DNA of 64,000 nt from VRUE01 sp963840565 (GCA_963840565.1 CAWIZH010000002.1:1-64000), one strand, 5' to 3'. Counted from the first letter of the stretch, positions 9,242-18,482 are shown. Program-made: numbers and translations. Notes: generated from the sequence alone by a model not told the origin.

Positions 9242-10036
9242 ATGAGCGAGAGAACGAGCTACGCGCCTGGGACCCCGTGCTGGGTCGACCTCGGCTCCCC
9301 CGACCTCGACGCGTCGGTCGAGTTCTACAGGGCCCTGTTCGGCTGGGAGGTCCCGGCCTCGGAAAACGTCGAGCAGACCGGCGGCTACCGGCGGGCGACG
9401 AAGAACGGGGCGGACGTCGCGGGCATGATGCCGCTGATGCAGGAGGGCCAGCCGCCCGCCTGGAGCAGCTACGTCTCGGTCGCCGACGCCGATGCCACCG
9501 CGGCGGCGGTCAAGGAGGCGGGGGGCAGCGTGCTCGCCGAGCCGATGGACGTGATGGAGCTGGGCCGGATGGCGGTCTTCGCCGACCCCACCGGCGCCGT
9601 CTTCGGCATCTGGCAGCCGGGGACGTTCCTCGGCGCCGGCCTGGTCAACGAGCCCGGCGCCCTCGCCTGGAACGAACTCAACACCCGTGACCTCGGCGCC
9701 GCCAAGGCCTTCTACGGCGCCGTCTTCGGCTGGGGCTTCGAAGAGATGAAGATGGGGGAGAACGAGAGCTACACGACGATCACCCTCGGCGGCAACCCGG
9801 TCGGCGGCATCCTCGACATGGTCGAGCGCAGCGTGCCGGAGGAGATTCCCGCGCACTGGCTGGCCTACTTCGCGGTCGAGGACGCCGACGCGACCGTGGC
9901 CCAGGCCACGGAGCGCGGCGGCAGCTTGATGATGGGGCCGATCGACCTCCCGGTCGGTCGCTTCGCGATCCTCCTCGACCCGCACGGCGCCGCCTTCGCC
10001 GTGATCGCGCTCTCCGGCGATGGCGCGGAAGCATGA
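9242..10036 (+). CDS. VOC (glyoxalase/bleomycin-resistance fold) protein, two-domain
   Basis: About 264 residues formed by two tandem VOC domains. The first runs about 10-125 (TPCWVDLGSPDLDASVEFYRALFGW to FADPTGAVFGIWQ), the second about 140-255 (WNELNTRDLGAAKAFYGAVFGW to LDPHGAAFAVI). The family includes metal-dependent lyases and dioxygenases. Here the first-strand His is absent (CWVDL and WNELN), so a classical glyoxalase metal site is unlikely. Actinobacterial homologues of this layout are usually annotated only as VOC proteins. The ATG at 9242 was chosen because GGAGGA sits seven bases upstream. The gene is divergent from the suf operon across a 236-base promoter region. Confidence 0.85.
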   Translation: MSERTSYAPGTPCWVDLGSPDLDASVEFYRALFGWEVPASENVEQTGGYRRATKNGADVAGMMPLMQEGQPPAWSSYVSVADADATAAAVKEAGGSVLAEPMDVMELGRMAVFADPTGAVFGIWQPGTFLGAGLVNEPGALAWNELNTRDLGAAKAFYGAVFGWGFEEMKMGENESYTTITLGGNPVGGILDMVERSVPEEIPAHWLAYFAVEDADATVAQATERGGSLMMGPIDLPVGRFAILLDPHGAAFAVIALSGDGAEA

Positions 10037-10169
10037 AGTCAACGCTCATTGCATAAAAGTCTCTGACTAAAAAGCTCTGGGTGTGCTATGAGCGATCTCC
10101 CCGCCGGTGCGGGGCCGCAGGCCCCTGCTTGCTCCGCCTGGCAAATCCAGCGGAACAAGGGAGAAAAAA

Positions 10170-11327
10170 GTGAGAGTCCTACGGATGCTCGGCATCTCGG
10201 CTATCGGCCTGTTCGTCGCGATTGCGCTCATCGGCGCCACCTCGGCGGCCGCCGCGACCGGAACCTATCTCTGCAAAGCAAAAGAAACGTCTTGCTTAGC
10301 GAAAAACAGATACCTGCCCCCGCTTCTGTTTACGGCACAAACCCAAGCGGGCGCGGAAGCAAAAATCATCACGACCTCGGGAACGGTGGCCTGCCAAAAA
10401 TCCTGGTTAGAAGGTGAAATGACCGAAGAAGGCGCCAGCGCGACCGGCTTCGTGGCCGCATTTGGCTTTGAAACCTGCATGCTGGAAAAAACGGCCTGCA
10501 CGGTCACGGCGGTGCACCTGTCGTACCTCGACAGCTTCAAAGCGACCAGCGCAGGGAACGGCACGTTCGCTCTCAAAAAAAACGTCATCGGCAAACCTGG
10601 GGTGAGCCTGACGTGTGGCGCAACGCTCAGCTGCACCTTCGTGATGGAACCGGAAACCCTGCCCTTCACCGGCGGGACGCCTGCGACCATCAAAGACGAA
10701 GCCGTCAAAATGACAAAAGAATCCGGCGCCAAATGTCCGCCAGAAGAAGCGAAATTCACGGCGACCTACGCGACGACCAGCCCGGAAGCCGTGTTCCTCG
10801 CCAACGAAGCTCGCACGGTCCTCTGCAAAGCCAACGAAGAAACGTGCGCGGCCGGCAACGTCTATGCAGAAAAAACCGCGGTCGAATCGGCGCTGGAAGC
10901 GGCGACCGAAGCGACGTTTGTGATGGGCGAAGTGACGACGAAATGCAAAACGTCGACGCTGAAAACCAAAAGCGCCGCCAAAGAAGGCCAGCCGCTTGCG
11001 ATGGAACTGACCGCGGCGACCTTTGCCACGTGCTCCGGTGGCTGCACGGTGGAACTGACGAAAGTCGGCTCGACGGTGCTGAGGGCCTCAGGGGCAGGCA
11101 ACGGCCAGCTGAGCCTTGTCAATCCGGAATTCAAAGTCAACTGCGGCTCGGCCTGCACGTTCACCAAGTCGGTGGTTGTTCTGGATGTGTTTGGCGGTAG
11201 TCCAAACGCCAAAATCGAAGCAAAAGAAGAGGCGCTGGCGAAAGAAACCGGCACTTGTGGAGGGCCACTCAAATGGAGCGGCAAATACACGGTCTCCACG
11301 CCGACGCCGCTGTTCGTAGCGGGCTGA
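10170..11327 (+). CDS. Secreted Cys-rich protein with two tandem homologous domains
   Basis: A GTG start at 10170 follows AAGGGAG. The N-terminus VRVLRMLGISAIGLFVAIAL with cleavage after SAAAA is a signal peptide. The mature protein is an internal duplication of about 190 residues. Copy 1 begins GTYLCKAKETSCLAKNRY and ends FTATYATTSPEAVFLA. Copy 2 begins RTVLCKANEETCAAGNVY and ends WSGKYTVSTPTPLFVA. Each copy carries several cysteines, probably disulphide-bonded outside the cell. No known enzyme motif is seen. Lys and Glu are overwhelmingly AAA and GAA, unlike the flanking suf genes, a trait shared with the secreted genes at 33.2 and 45.1 kb. Confidence 0.75.
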   Translation: MRVLRMLGISAIGLFVAIALIGATSAAAATGTYLCKAKETSCLAKNRYLPPLLFTAQTQAGAEAKIITTSGTVACQKSWLEGEMTEEGASATGFVAAFGFETCMLEKTACTVTAVHLSYLDSFKATSAGNGTFALKKNVIGKPGVSLTCGATLSCTFVMEPETLPFTGGTPATIKDEAVKMTKESGAKCPPEEAKFTATYATTSPEAVFLANEARTVLCKANEETCAAGNVYAEKTAVESALEAATEATFVMGEVTTKCKTSTLKTKSAAKEGQPLAMELTAATFATCSGGCTVELTKVGSTVLRASGAGNGQLSLVNPEFKVNCGSACTFTKSVVVLDVFGGSPNAKIEAKEEALAKETGTCGGPLKWSGKYTVSTPTPLFVAG

Positions 11328-11344
11328 TGCTCTCTCGCTAGGAA

Positions 11345-11779
11345 CTACGCACCGAGGTCGGCAGCCGCTTCCGCGGGGCTGCCGACCTCACCCTCGTCCT
11401 CCCATTCGGCCGGCTCGCCGAGGCTGGCGCTCTTGACGACCTTGAGGCCCAGCATCGCGCACTTCATCCGCGTCGCCGAGATCTCGATCCCGAGCAGGTC
11501 GAGGACGAACTCCTTGGGCAGGTGCAGCAGCTCCTCGCGCGTTTTCCCCGCCAGCTCGTCGGTCAGCAGCGAGGTCGCCGCGGTGGAGATCGCGCAGCCT
11601 TTGCCGTCGAAGGCGATCTCGGCGACCTTGCCCTCCTCGTCGAGCCGGATCGTCACATGCTGCTCGTCGCCGCAGAAGGGGTTGGTGTCCTCGAACTCGA
11701 GGTCGGGCTGATCGACCCGGCCGAAGTTATGCGGCCGCTTGTAGTGCTCGAGGATCTGGTCGCGGTAGAGCTCGTCCAT
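11345..11779 (-). CDS. sufU: SUF system NifU-like scaffold SufU
   Basis: About 144 residues from MDELYRDQILEHYKRPHNFG. It has the three SufU cysteines in NPFCGDEQH, GKGCAISTAATSLL and RMKCAMLGLKV, plus the insertion typical of SufU that separates it from IscU. SufU accepts sulphur from SufS through a zinc-bridged exchange. The start was placed at 11779 because homologues begin with this MDELYRD segment. The frame is open 39 bases further upstream. It stands alone on the minus strand, apart from sufC-sufS at 14-16 kb. Confidence 0.93.
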   Translation of the reverse strand: MDELYRDQILEHYKRPHNFGRVDQPDLEFEDTNPFCGDEQHVTIRLDEEGKVAEIAFDGKGCAISTAATSLLTDELAGKTREELLHLPKEFVLDLLGIEISATRMKCAMLGLKVVKSASLGEPAEWEDEGEVGSPAEAAADLGA

Positions 11780-11873
11780 GCCAGAGACGCTAGCGAAGCG
11801 GTGCAGCGCGCTGTCCATGCACTGGGCGGAGAACGCGTTACACCCGGCTCGTCGTTGCTACCGTTTGCGGCCA

Positions 11874-12620
11874 ATGCAGGGGTTGTTTCGCAAGCTGACA
11901 TATCCGGCGCGGCGCTGGCCACGGCTCTCCAAGACGGTGATCGTCGGTGGGGTCGGGCTGATCGCGCTGGTCGTATTCGCCAACGCCTACATCCTGCTAA
12001 GTACCGAGGGTGAGGCGACCGCCAGGGTCGCCGACGTCCCGCCCGCCGAGGTGGCGATCGTCCCGGGGGCCCTGGTCCAGCCGAACGGCAAGATGAGCGG
12101 AATGCTCGGCGACCGCGTCCGCCAGGCCTCGGCCCTGTGGCACGCCGGCAAGGTGAAGCGGATCCTCGTCTCCGGCGACCACCACAGCTGGGCCTACGAC
12201 GAGCCGGACACGATGCGCAAGGCCTTGGTCGACAGGGGAGTGCCGCCGCGAGTCATCTTCGAGGACCACGCCGGCTTCGACACCTGGGCGACGATGGTCA
12301 GGGCCCGCGGCATCTTCGGCGTCCACGACGCGGTCGTGGTCACCCAGGGCTTCCATATGCCCCGTGCCCTCTACCTCGCCGACGCGGCTGGGATCGACGC
12401 GACCGGCCTCACCGCCGACCTCCACACCTGGGGCTACCAGGGCAAGAGGAGCGAAGTCCGCGAGGTGCTCTCGCGGGTCAAGGCGATCGCCGACACGACG
12501 CTCGACACCCCCGCAATGGGCGGCCCGTCGATTCCGATCAGCGGCGACGACGGCCGCGTCAGCTGGGGCCCACCGCCCCCGCCCGGCGTGCCGCCAGCCG
12601 GCTCACCTGGCGCCTACTAG
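11874..12620 (+). CDS. SanA/YdcF-like DUF218 membrane protein
   Basis: From MQGLFRKLTYPARRW the protein has one N-terminal membrane helix (KTVIVGGVGLIALVVFANAYIL) and then a DUF218 domain: AEVAIVPGALV, GDRVRQASALWHAGKVKRILVSGD, MRKALVDRGVPPRVIFEDHAGFDTWATMVRA and VVVTQGFHMPRALYLADAAGID. This matches the SanA branch, implicated in envelope integrity and vancomycin exclusion in enterobacteria. The last 30 residues are Pro/Gly-rich and probably disordered. The start at 11874 was preferred because the membrane helix follows directly. It is divergent from sufU. Confidence 0.85.
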   Translation: MQGLFRKLTYPARRWPRLSKTVIVGGVGLIALVVFANAYILLSTEGEATARVADVPPAEVAIVPGALVQPNGKMSGMLGDRVRQASALWHAGKVKRILVSGDHHSWAYDEPDTMRKALVDRGVPPRVIFEDHAGFDTWATMVRARGIFGVHDAVVVTQGFHMPRALYLADAAGIDATGLTADLHTWGYQGKRSEVREVLSRVKAIADTTLDTPAMGGPSIPISGDDGRVSWGPPPPPGVPPAGSPGAY

Positions 12621-12756
12621 CGCTCGGTCCAGCGTGTTGGGCGTGCAGGCAGGCTTTTCGGGAGCTCGAAAACTCGGCTGAATTTTCATCTAACTGGAAT
12701 TACCTCCAGTGATGATTTGCAGGGAAAAGTCTTAAGACAGGGGGGTCTATACAAGA

Positions 12757-12775
12757 GCATTAAAAATTTTAATGC
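12757..12775. promoter_or_regulatory. AT-rich palindrome upstream of the AlbA_2 gene
   Basis: GCATTAAAA and TTTTAATGC form a perfect 9-base inverted repeat around a central A, ending 21 bases before the ATG at 12797. A TATACA lies just upstream and a perfect GTCTTAAGAC palindrome lies at about 12729-12738. It is a good candidate autoregulatory operator. Confidence 0.45.
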
Positions 12776-12796
12776 AGCTGATAAGCTTCGGTTTAG

Positions 12797-14242
12797 ATGA
12801 AGACTCGGGAGGCGGATATCCCCCAGCTGCAACTGCTGTCTGAAGCGGATGCAATCGACTTTCTGGTTCGCCAGCCAGAGGACCAATGGCTTGAGCGGGT
12901 CAGCGCACGGACCCAGGCTCGGACCCTCGCGGATCTCATCGCTGGCTTTGCAAATGCAGAGGGAGGTCTCCTGGTCGCAGGGGTTCACGACGGCAAGGTG
13001 GAGGGTGTCGCGTCCAGTAATCGCCTGAACGCCTGGCGGCAGGCCGCGCTTGACTTTACGCAGCCGCCCGTTCGCCATCGCTTTGAGTTTCTGCCTTGCC
13101 TCAACTCAAATGACGAAGCGGATGAGATTGTGCTGATCGAAATCGAGGCGAGCCAGCGCGTGCACCTGACGGCTAAGGGGGAGACCTTTCTAAGGGTCGG
13201 AGATGAGAATCGAAAGCTCGGCCCGGCCGCGTCGCAGGAGCTTCGCTACGACAAGGGCGACTCGATCTTCGATGGCACGATTGTCGATGGGACGAGCCTT
13301 GACGATCTCGACGAGTTCCTCGATGCGGAATTTGAACAGAAGCTCCGACCTGCGACCAGCCTAGATCAGGTTCTTCAGGCAAGAGGGCTCGCATCTGAAG
13401 TGAGCGGAGCGCTGGTTCTGACGGTCGCTGGATTGCTCGTGCTTGGGCGCGAGCCTCAATTGCGATTCCCACAGGCTTCCGTGAGGGTCCTTCGCTATGC
13501 GGGTTCATCGAGGGAAAGTGGGACGCGAGCCAACGTCGTTGAGGACGAGAGGTTTGAGGGTCCGATTCCTTTTCAGGTCGAGGGCGCACGGGAGCATCTA
13601 GAAAAATTTCTCCCGATGGCAACACGACTTCAACAAGAGGGTCGTTTCGCCAAAGGCACTCAAATTCCAGAATTTGCCTGGCTGGAGGCGGTCGTCAATG
13701 CTGTTACGCATCGCTCTTACAGCGTTGGCGGCGACCACACGCGAATCGAGTTGTTCGATGATCGCCTTGAGGTAGAGAGTCCAGGGCGGTTGCCTGGGCT
13801 GGTCCGTCCGGAGAGCATTCGGTCCAGTCGATTTGCCCGGAATCCAAGGATCGCCCGGGCGATGAGCGACCTCGGCTACGGCAGAGAGCTCGGCGAGGGC
13901 GTTGATCGCATGTTCGAGGAGATGAATCGGGCGGGCCTGCCCGATCCCGTCTATTCGGAGCGGTCGGCTTCGGTGCAGGTGACGTTGCTTGCCGATCCGC
14001 TCGCAGGTCGAATTCTTGAACGGTTGCCTGCTGGATCGGAGCGATTCGTCGAGTTCCTCAGTCGCGGCGATCGTGTCACTACTACGCAGGCGGTAGAGCT
14101 TCTAGGCGTTTCTAGGCCCACTGCTCTCAAATATCTACACGAGCTGCGTGACCGCAAACTAATTGAGCACGTAGGCAGCTCGCTCAAGGACCCTCGCGGT
14201 TTTTGGCGGCTCCGCCGGGGCTCAGTGACCCCGGCACGCTAG
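12797..14242 (+). CDS. AlbA_2/Schlafen-type ATP-binding transcriptional regulator (RecG-like C-terminal family)
   Basis: 481 residues. An N-terminal AlbA_2 domain (about 25-145) shows FANAEGGLLVAGVHDGKV and VLIEIEASQRVHLTAKGETFLRVG. An ATPase_c_4-type region (about 270-390) shows FAWLEAVVNAVTHRSY, ELFDDRLEVESPGRLPG and GYGRELGEGVDRMFEEM. A C-terminal winged helix shows TTQAVELLGVSRPTALKYLHELRDRKLIEHVG. Such proteins are often annotated as RecG-related regulators and occur in mobile or defence-associated DNA. The base composition is visibly less GC-rich than the flanks, and the gene sits between sanA-like and sufS genes, so recent acquisition is likely. Its stop overlaps the sufS stop region by four bases in convergent orientation. 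Confidence 0.8.
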   Translation: MKTREADIPQLQLLSEADAIDFLVRQPEDQWLERVSARTQARTLADLIAGFANAEGGLLVAGVHDGKVEGVASSNRLNAWRQAALDFTQPPVRHRFEFLPCLNSNDEADEIVLIEIEASQRVHLTAKGETFLRVGDENRKLGPAASQELRYDKGDSIFDGTIVDGTSLDDLDEFLDAEFEQKLRPATSLDQVLQARGLASEVSGALVLTVAGLLVLGREPQLRFPQASVRVLRYAGSSRESGTRANVVEDERFEGPIPFQVEGAREHLEKFLPMATRLQQEGRFAKGTQIPEFAWLEAVVNAVTHRSYSVGGDHTRIELFDDRLEVESPGRLPGLVRPESIRSSRFARNPRIARAMSDLGYGRELGEGVDRMFEEMNRAGLPDPVYSERSASVQVTLLADPLAGRILERLPAGSERFVEFLSRGDRVTTTQAVELLGVSRPTALKYLHELRDRKLIEHVGSSLKDPRGFWRLRRGSVTPAR

Positions 14243-15504
14243 AGCCCGAAGACCTTGCGGGCGTCGTGGAGGCCCTCGACCAGGCGGTCGATCTCCTCGG
14301 GGGTGGTGTAGACGCCGAAGCTGGCTCGGGCCGTGGCGGAGACGCCGAGGCGGTCCATCAGGATCTGGGCGCAGTGGTGGCCGGCGCGGACCGCCACGCC
14401 GTGGCGGTCGAGGATCTCGGAGACGTCGTGGGCGTGGACTCCCTCGAGCTCGAAGGAGACCGGGCCGATCCGCTCGGCGCCGCGGGGCGGGCCGAAGATG
14501 CGCAGGCCGGGCACCTCGGGCAGCCGCTCCAGGGCGTAGTCGGTGATCTGGCGCTCGTGCTCCAGCACCGCGTCCATTCCCAACCCGTCGAGCCAGCGCA
14601 GCGCCGAGGCCATGCCGATCGCCTGGGCGATCGCCGGCGTCCCGGCCTCGAAGCGGGCGGGCGGGTCGGCGTAGGTCGTGCCCTCGCGGGTCACCTTGCG
14701 GATCATCGAGCCGCCGCCGAGGAAGGGCGGCATCGCCCGCAGCAGGTCGAGCCTGGCCCAGAGCGCGCCGATCCCGGTCGGCGCGTAGAGCTTGTGGCCG
14801 GTCAGGGCGTAGAAGTCGACGCCGAGCTCGGCGACGTCGACCGCCATCTTCGGCGCGCCCTGCGCACCGTCGACCAGGACCAGCGCGCCGGCGTCGTGCG
14901 CCAGCCGCGAGATCTCGGCCAGCGGGTTCTCGGTGCCGAGCACGTTGGAGACGTGGGTGACGGCGACGAGCTTCGGGCCGCGCTCCAGCAGCGCCGCGAA
15001 GGCGTCCATGTCGAGCAGGCCCTCGTCGTCGATCGGCGCCCAGTCGATCTCGGCCCCGACCCGCTCGGCGAGCTGCTGCCAGGGGACGATGTTGGAGTGG
15101 TGCTCCATCTCGGTGAGGACGATGCGGTCGCCGGCGCCGACGTTGGCGTCGCCCCAGGCCCGCGCGACCAGGTTGATCGCCTCGGTCGCGTTGCGGACGA
15201 AGGCGACCTCGCGCCGGTCGGCCGCGCCGAGGTGGTCGGCGACCGTCGCCCGCGCGCCCTCGTAGGCCGCCGTCGCCTCGGCCGAGAGCGTGTGCGAGCC
15301 GCGGTGGACGTTGGAGTGACTGGTGCGCTCGTAGCGGTCGACCGCCTGGATCGAGGCCAGCACCCGCTGCGAGCTGGCGCCGCTGTCGAGGTAGGCGACC
15401 GGCTTGCCGTGGACCTCCCGCTCCAAGGCGGGAAAGGCGGCGCGGACCTTCTCGATCGGGAAGGCCGAGGGGGGAGAGGAGCTCTTTGTCGTCGTCGGCT
15501 CCAT
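14239..15504 (-). CDS. sufS: Cysteine desulfurase SufS
   Basis: A 421-residue PLP enzyme of the SufS (group II) type. It liberates sulphur from L-cysteine as a persulphide for SufU. Visible elements are the N-terminal YLDSGASSQRV, THVSNVLGTENPL, the PLP lysine in LTGHKLYAPTGIGALW, GGGSMI, and the catalytic cysteine in VRAGHHCAQILMDRLG near the C-terminus. The conserved PVSFELEGVHAHDVSEILD region is present. The gene starts 10 bases after the sufC stop and is last in the sufR-sufC-sufS operon. The frame is intact and uses GAG/AAG heavily. Confidence 0.96.
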   Translation of the reverse strand: MEPTTTKSSSPPSAFPIEKVRAAFPALEREVHGKPVAYLDSGASSQRVLASIQAVDRYERTSHSNVHRGSHTLSAEATAAYEGARATVADHLGAADRREVAFVRNATEAINLVARAWGDANVGAGDRIVLTEMEHHSNIVPWQQLAERVGAEIDWAPIDDEGLLDMDAFAALLERGPKLVAVTHVSNVLGTENPLAEISRLAHDAGALVLVDGAQGAPKMAVDVAELGVDFYALTGHKLYAPTGIGALWARLDLLRAMPPFLGGGSMIRKVTREGTTYADPPARFEAGTPAIAQAIGMASALRWLDGLGMDAVLEHERQITDYALERLPEVPGLRIFGPPRGAERIGPVSFELEGVHAHDVSEILDRHGVAVRAGHHCAQILMDRLGVSATARASFGVYTTPEEIDRLVEGLHDARKVFGL

Positions 15505-15514
15505 GTCCCCGAGG

Positions 15515-16291
<777 letters not shown>

Positions 16292-16321
16292 TCCTGTTTC
16301 TGTGTTTGGAAGGTCTTCGCG

Positions 16322-16798
16322 TCAGGCGGCGGTGCCGACCGGCGCGGAGCGCTCTGCGCGGGGCTCAGAGCCGCCGAACTCAACCAGCTCGGCCAGCGTC
16401 GTGCCCGAGAGCGCTTTGGTGACGCCGCCCTGCACGCGCGTCCAGAGCAGCTTCGTCGCGCAGGCGTGGTCGCCGTCGTCCTCGTGCGAACAGAGCACTT
16501 TGCCGTCGGGCGCGTCGTGGAAGCACTCCATCGGGGCGATCTGCCCTTCCAGCGCCTCGACGACCGCGTCCATCGTGATCTCCTCCGCCGGTTTGGCCAG
16601 GCGGTAGCCGCCGTGGGCGCCCCGGGTTGAGGTCACCAGGCCGGCCTTGCGCAGCTTCGCCACCAGGTGCTCCAGATAGGAGAGCGGCAGCCGCTCGGCC
16701 TCGGCAACGGCGCTGAGCGAGATCGGCAGCGAGCCGGGCTGGCGGCCCAGCTCGACCATGAGGCGGACGCCGTACTCGGCTTTGGTCGAGAACAACAT
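16322..16798 (-). CDS. sufR: Rrf2-family Fe-S responsive repressor (SufR/IscR-like)
   Basis: A 158-residue Rrf2 protein. The N-terminal winged helix reads MLFSTKAEYGVRLMVELGRQ, with recognition region AERLPLSYLEHLVAKLRKAGLV and wing STRGAHGGYRLAK. Three cysteines in MECFHDAPDGKVLCSHEDD and GDHACATKLLW match the ligand loop that binds an Fe-S cluster in IscR-type regulators. It probably senses cluster status and represses the suf genes and itself. The same 16-base split motif occurs just upstream of this gene and of the Rieske-sufB-sufD operon. It heads the sufR-sufC-sufS operon. Confidence 0.9.
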   Translation of the reverse strand: MLFSTKAEYGVRLMVELGRQPGSLPISLSAVAEAERLPLSYLEHLVAKLRKAGLVTSTRGAHGGYRLAKPAEEITMDAVVEALEGQIAPMECFHDAPDGKVLCSHEDDGDHACATKLLWTRVQGGVTKALSGTTLAELVEFGGSEPRAERSAPVGTAA

Positions 16799-16805
16799 GG
16801 ATCTA

Positions 16806-16825
16806 AATCCTACTGAAGCGGTCGG
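16806..16825 (-). promoter_or_regulatory. Candidate Rrf2/SufR operator upstream of sufR
   Basis: AATCCTACT, four bases (GAAG), CGGTCGG, identical to the site at 9114-9133 except in the central four bases. On the minus strand it includes TAGGAT directly upstream of the sufR ATG, so a bound repressor would block the -10. The short distance to the ATG leaves room for only a minimal leader. Confidence 0.55.
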
Positions 16826-16852
16826 TTATGCGGCCGCTCGGCGCTTCGACGC

Positions 16853-17485
16853 CTATGGCTCGATCAGGCCGCGGCGGATCGCGTAGCGGACCAGCTCGAC
16901 CCGGTCGCGCATGCCGAGCTTGCGCATCGCGTTGGCGCGGTGGTTCTCGACCGTCTTCTCGGAGAGGTGGAGGACCTCGGCGATCTGCTTCGTCGTGTGC
17001 GCCTCGGCGACCAGCTTGACCACTTCCTCCTCGCGCGGGGTCAGATCCTCCTCACCGCTGGAGCCGCGCTCGAGCACATCCTTGATCAGCGTCCGCTGTG
17101 CCTCGGGGGTGAGGAAGGGCTCGCCGCGCTCGACCGCGCGGATCGCCGCCAGCAGGTCAGTGTCGGCCTGCGCCTTCAGCACGTAGCCGGAGGCGCCTGC
17201 CTTCAGCGCCTCGAAGAGGTAGCGCTCGTCGTCGTGCATCGAGAGGATCAGCACCGAGACCTCGGGTGCCTGGCGCTTGATCTCCCGCGTCGCCTGCAGT
17301 CCCGTCAGCTTCGGCATCTTGACGTCGAGGATCGCCAGGTCGGGCCGCTCGCGTACCGCCAGGTCACGCGCCTCGGCGCCATCGGCGGCCTCGGCCACCA
17401 CCTCGATGTCGGGCTGGCGCTCGAGCAGCAGCCGCAGCCCGGAGCGCACGATCCCATGGTCGTCGGCAATCAGCACGCGCAGCAT
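16853..17485 (-). CDS. NarL/FixJ-type response regulator
   Basis: About 210 residues from MLRVLIADDHGIVRSGLRLLLE. The receiver domain (1-118) has acidic pocket DD, phosphoacceptor Asp in LAILDVKMPKLTG, Ser in LILSMHDDE and Lys in GYVLKAQA. The C-terminal LuxR-type HTH (about 148-205) reads DLTPREEEVVKLVAEAHTTKQIAEVLHLSEKTVENHRANAMRK. It binds DNA when phosphorylated. Its partner kinase is almost certainly the gene at 18479-19360, same strand, from which it is separated by the opposite-strand AbiEi/DUF559 gene. The start was set at 17485 because the receiver begins there. Confidence 0.93.
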   Translation of the reverse strand: MLRVLIADDHGIVRSGLRLLLERQPDIEVVAEAADGAEARDLAVRERPDLAILDVKMPKLTGLQATREIKRQAPEVSVLILSMHDDERYLFEALKAGASGYVLKAQADTDLLAAIRAVERGEPFLTPEAQRTLIKDVLERGSSGEEDLTPREEEVVKLVAEAHTTKQIAEVLHLSEKTVENHRANAMRKLGMRDRVELVRYAIRRGLIEP

Positions 17486-17522
17486 CCGCCCAGTTTCCCA
17501 GTCGGGAGGGGGGAGAGATCGG

Positions 17523-17570
17523 GGGTGTGGCGACTTACCCGTGTGCATGGACGGGAAAGTCGCCACACCC
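17523..17570. repeat. Long near-perfect inverted repeat around the AbiEi/DUF559 start codon
   Basis: GGGTGTGGCGACTT at 17523-17536 is the exact complement of AAGTCGCCACACCC at 17557-17570. Inside these, CCCGT (17538-17542) pairs with ACGGG (17551-17555), leaving an eight-base loop, GTGCATGG, that holds the ATG at 17547. The arms are about 20 bases with one A-A mismatch. It separates two divergent genes and could be an operator, an attachment site or an mRNA hairpin. Confidence 0.8.
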
Positions 17571-18482
17571 GACCTCCGGATCGCTGAACTCGCTGCTCGA
17601 CAGTTCGGGGTGGTTTCCGTCGACCAACTACGGCGCCTTGGGGTGGGTGAGGAGGGAATCAGGGTCCGGGCGGCGGCCGGGCGGCTTCATCGCCTGCACC
17701 GTGGCGTCTATTCCGTGGGACATGCCGCGCCGCCCCCCGAAGGGCGGTCTTTGGCAGCGGTACTGGCTCTGGGACGGGGGACGCGCGGGGAGGGCGGGTC
17801 CGTACTTGCCTATTGGGGTGCGGCCGTCAGTCACCGAAGCGCGGCGTGGCTGTGGGGGCTATTGCCGCTGGCGCAGGCTCCCTGCGACGTGATCGTCGCC
17901 GGCAATGGCGGCAGGAGCCGACGCTCCGGCATGCGCGTTCATCGGTCGCGCTCGCTCCTGCCGGCCGACGTAACTCTTCATCGCGGGATCCCGGTCACCA
18001 CTCCCACCCGGACGATTGCGGATCTGCGCGAAGCGATCTCAACTCGACGCAGCGGCGCGATCTCCAGCCGCGAACTGCGCAAGGCGATCCGCCAAGCGAA
18101 CGTGCTCGGCCTGCCGATCGGTCACAGGGACGCCAAGGTCAGGACCCGCAGCGACTTGGAGGGAGACTTCCTGCGGCTTTGCCGTCGTCACCGGCTGCCG
18201 CCACCCGAGGTCAACGTTCGCGTCGGTCCCTACCTCGTCGACTTCCTATGGAGAGAGAGGCGGCTCGTGGTCGAAACCGACAGCTACCTCTACCACCGCG
18301 GCGAAGTGGCGTTCCAGGAGGATCACGCACGTGATCTGGGCTTGATGCGCCGCGGTTTCGAGGTGCTGCGACTCTCCGAACTGCAGCTGGACGAGGAGCC
18401 GGCTCATGCGGCGGAGGTCCTGGCCGCGAGGCTTGCGCTGGCCGCCGACGCGGCTGGGCGGGGTGTGGCGGCCCGGGGTTAA
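17547..18482 (+). CDS. AbiEi-type wing plus DUF559 endonuclease-fold protein
   Basis: About 311 residues. The N-terminal third (LAARQFGVVSVDQLRRLGVGEEGIRVRAAAGRLHRLHRGVYSVG) is the wHTH found in type IV antitoxins of the AbiEi family. The C-terminal third (SDLEGDFLRLCRRHRLPPPEVNVRVG, then YLVDFLWRERRLVVETDSYLYH) is DUF559, a Vsr-like PD-(D/E)XK nuclease fold. Such proteins are numerous in Thermoleophilia. The role is unknown, and self-mobility or abortive infection are possibilities. It lies opposite in strand between a response regulator and its kinase. Its stop shares a TTAA with the kinase stop, and its start lies in the loop of a 48-base palindrome. Confidence 0.75.
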   Translation: MDGKVATPDLRIAELAARQFGVVSVDQLRRLGVGEEGIRVRAAAGRLHRLHRGVYSVGHAAPPPEGRSLAAVLALGRGTRGEGGSVLAYWGAAVSHRSAAWLWGLLPLAQAPCDVIVAGNGGRSRRSGMRVHRSRSLLPADVTLHRGIPVTTPTRTIADLREAISTRRSGAISSRELRKAIRQANVLGLPIGHRDAKVRTRSDLEGDFLRLCRRHRLPPPEVNVRVGPYLVDFLWRERRLVVETDSYLYHRGEVAFQEDHARDLGLMRRGFEVLRLSELQLDEEPAHAAEVLAARLALAADAAGRGVAARG

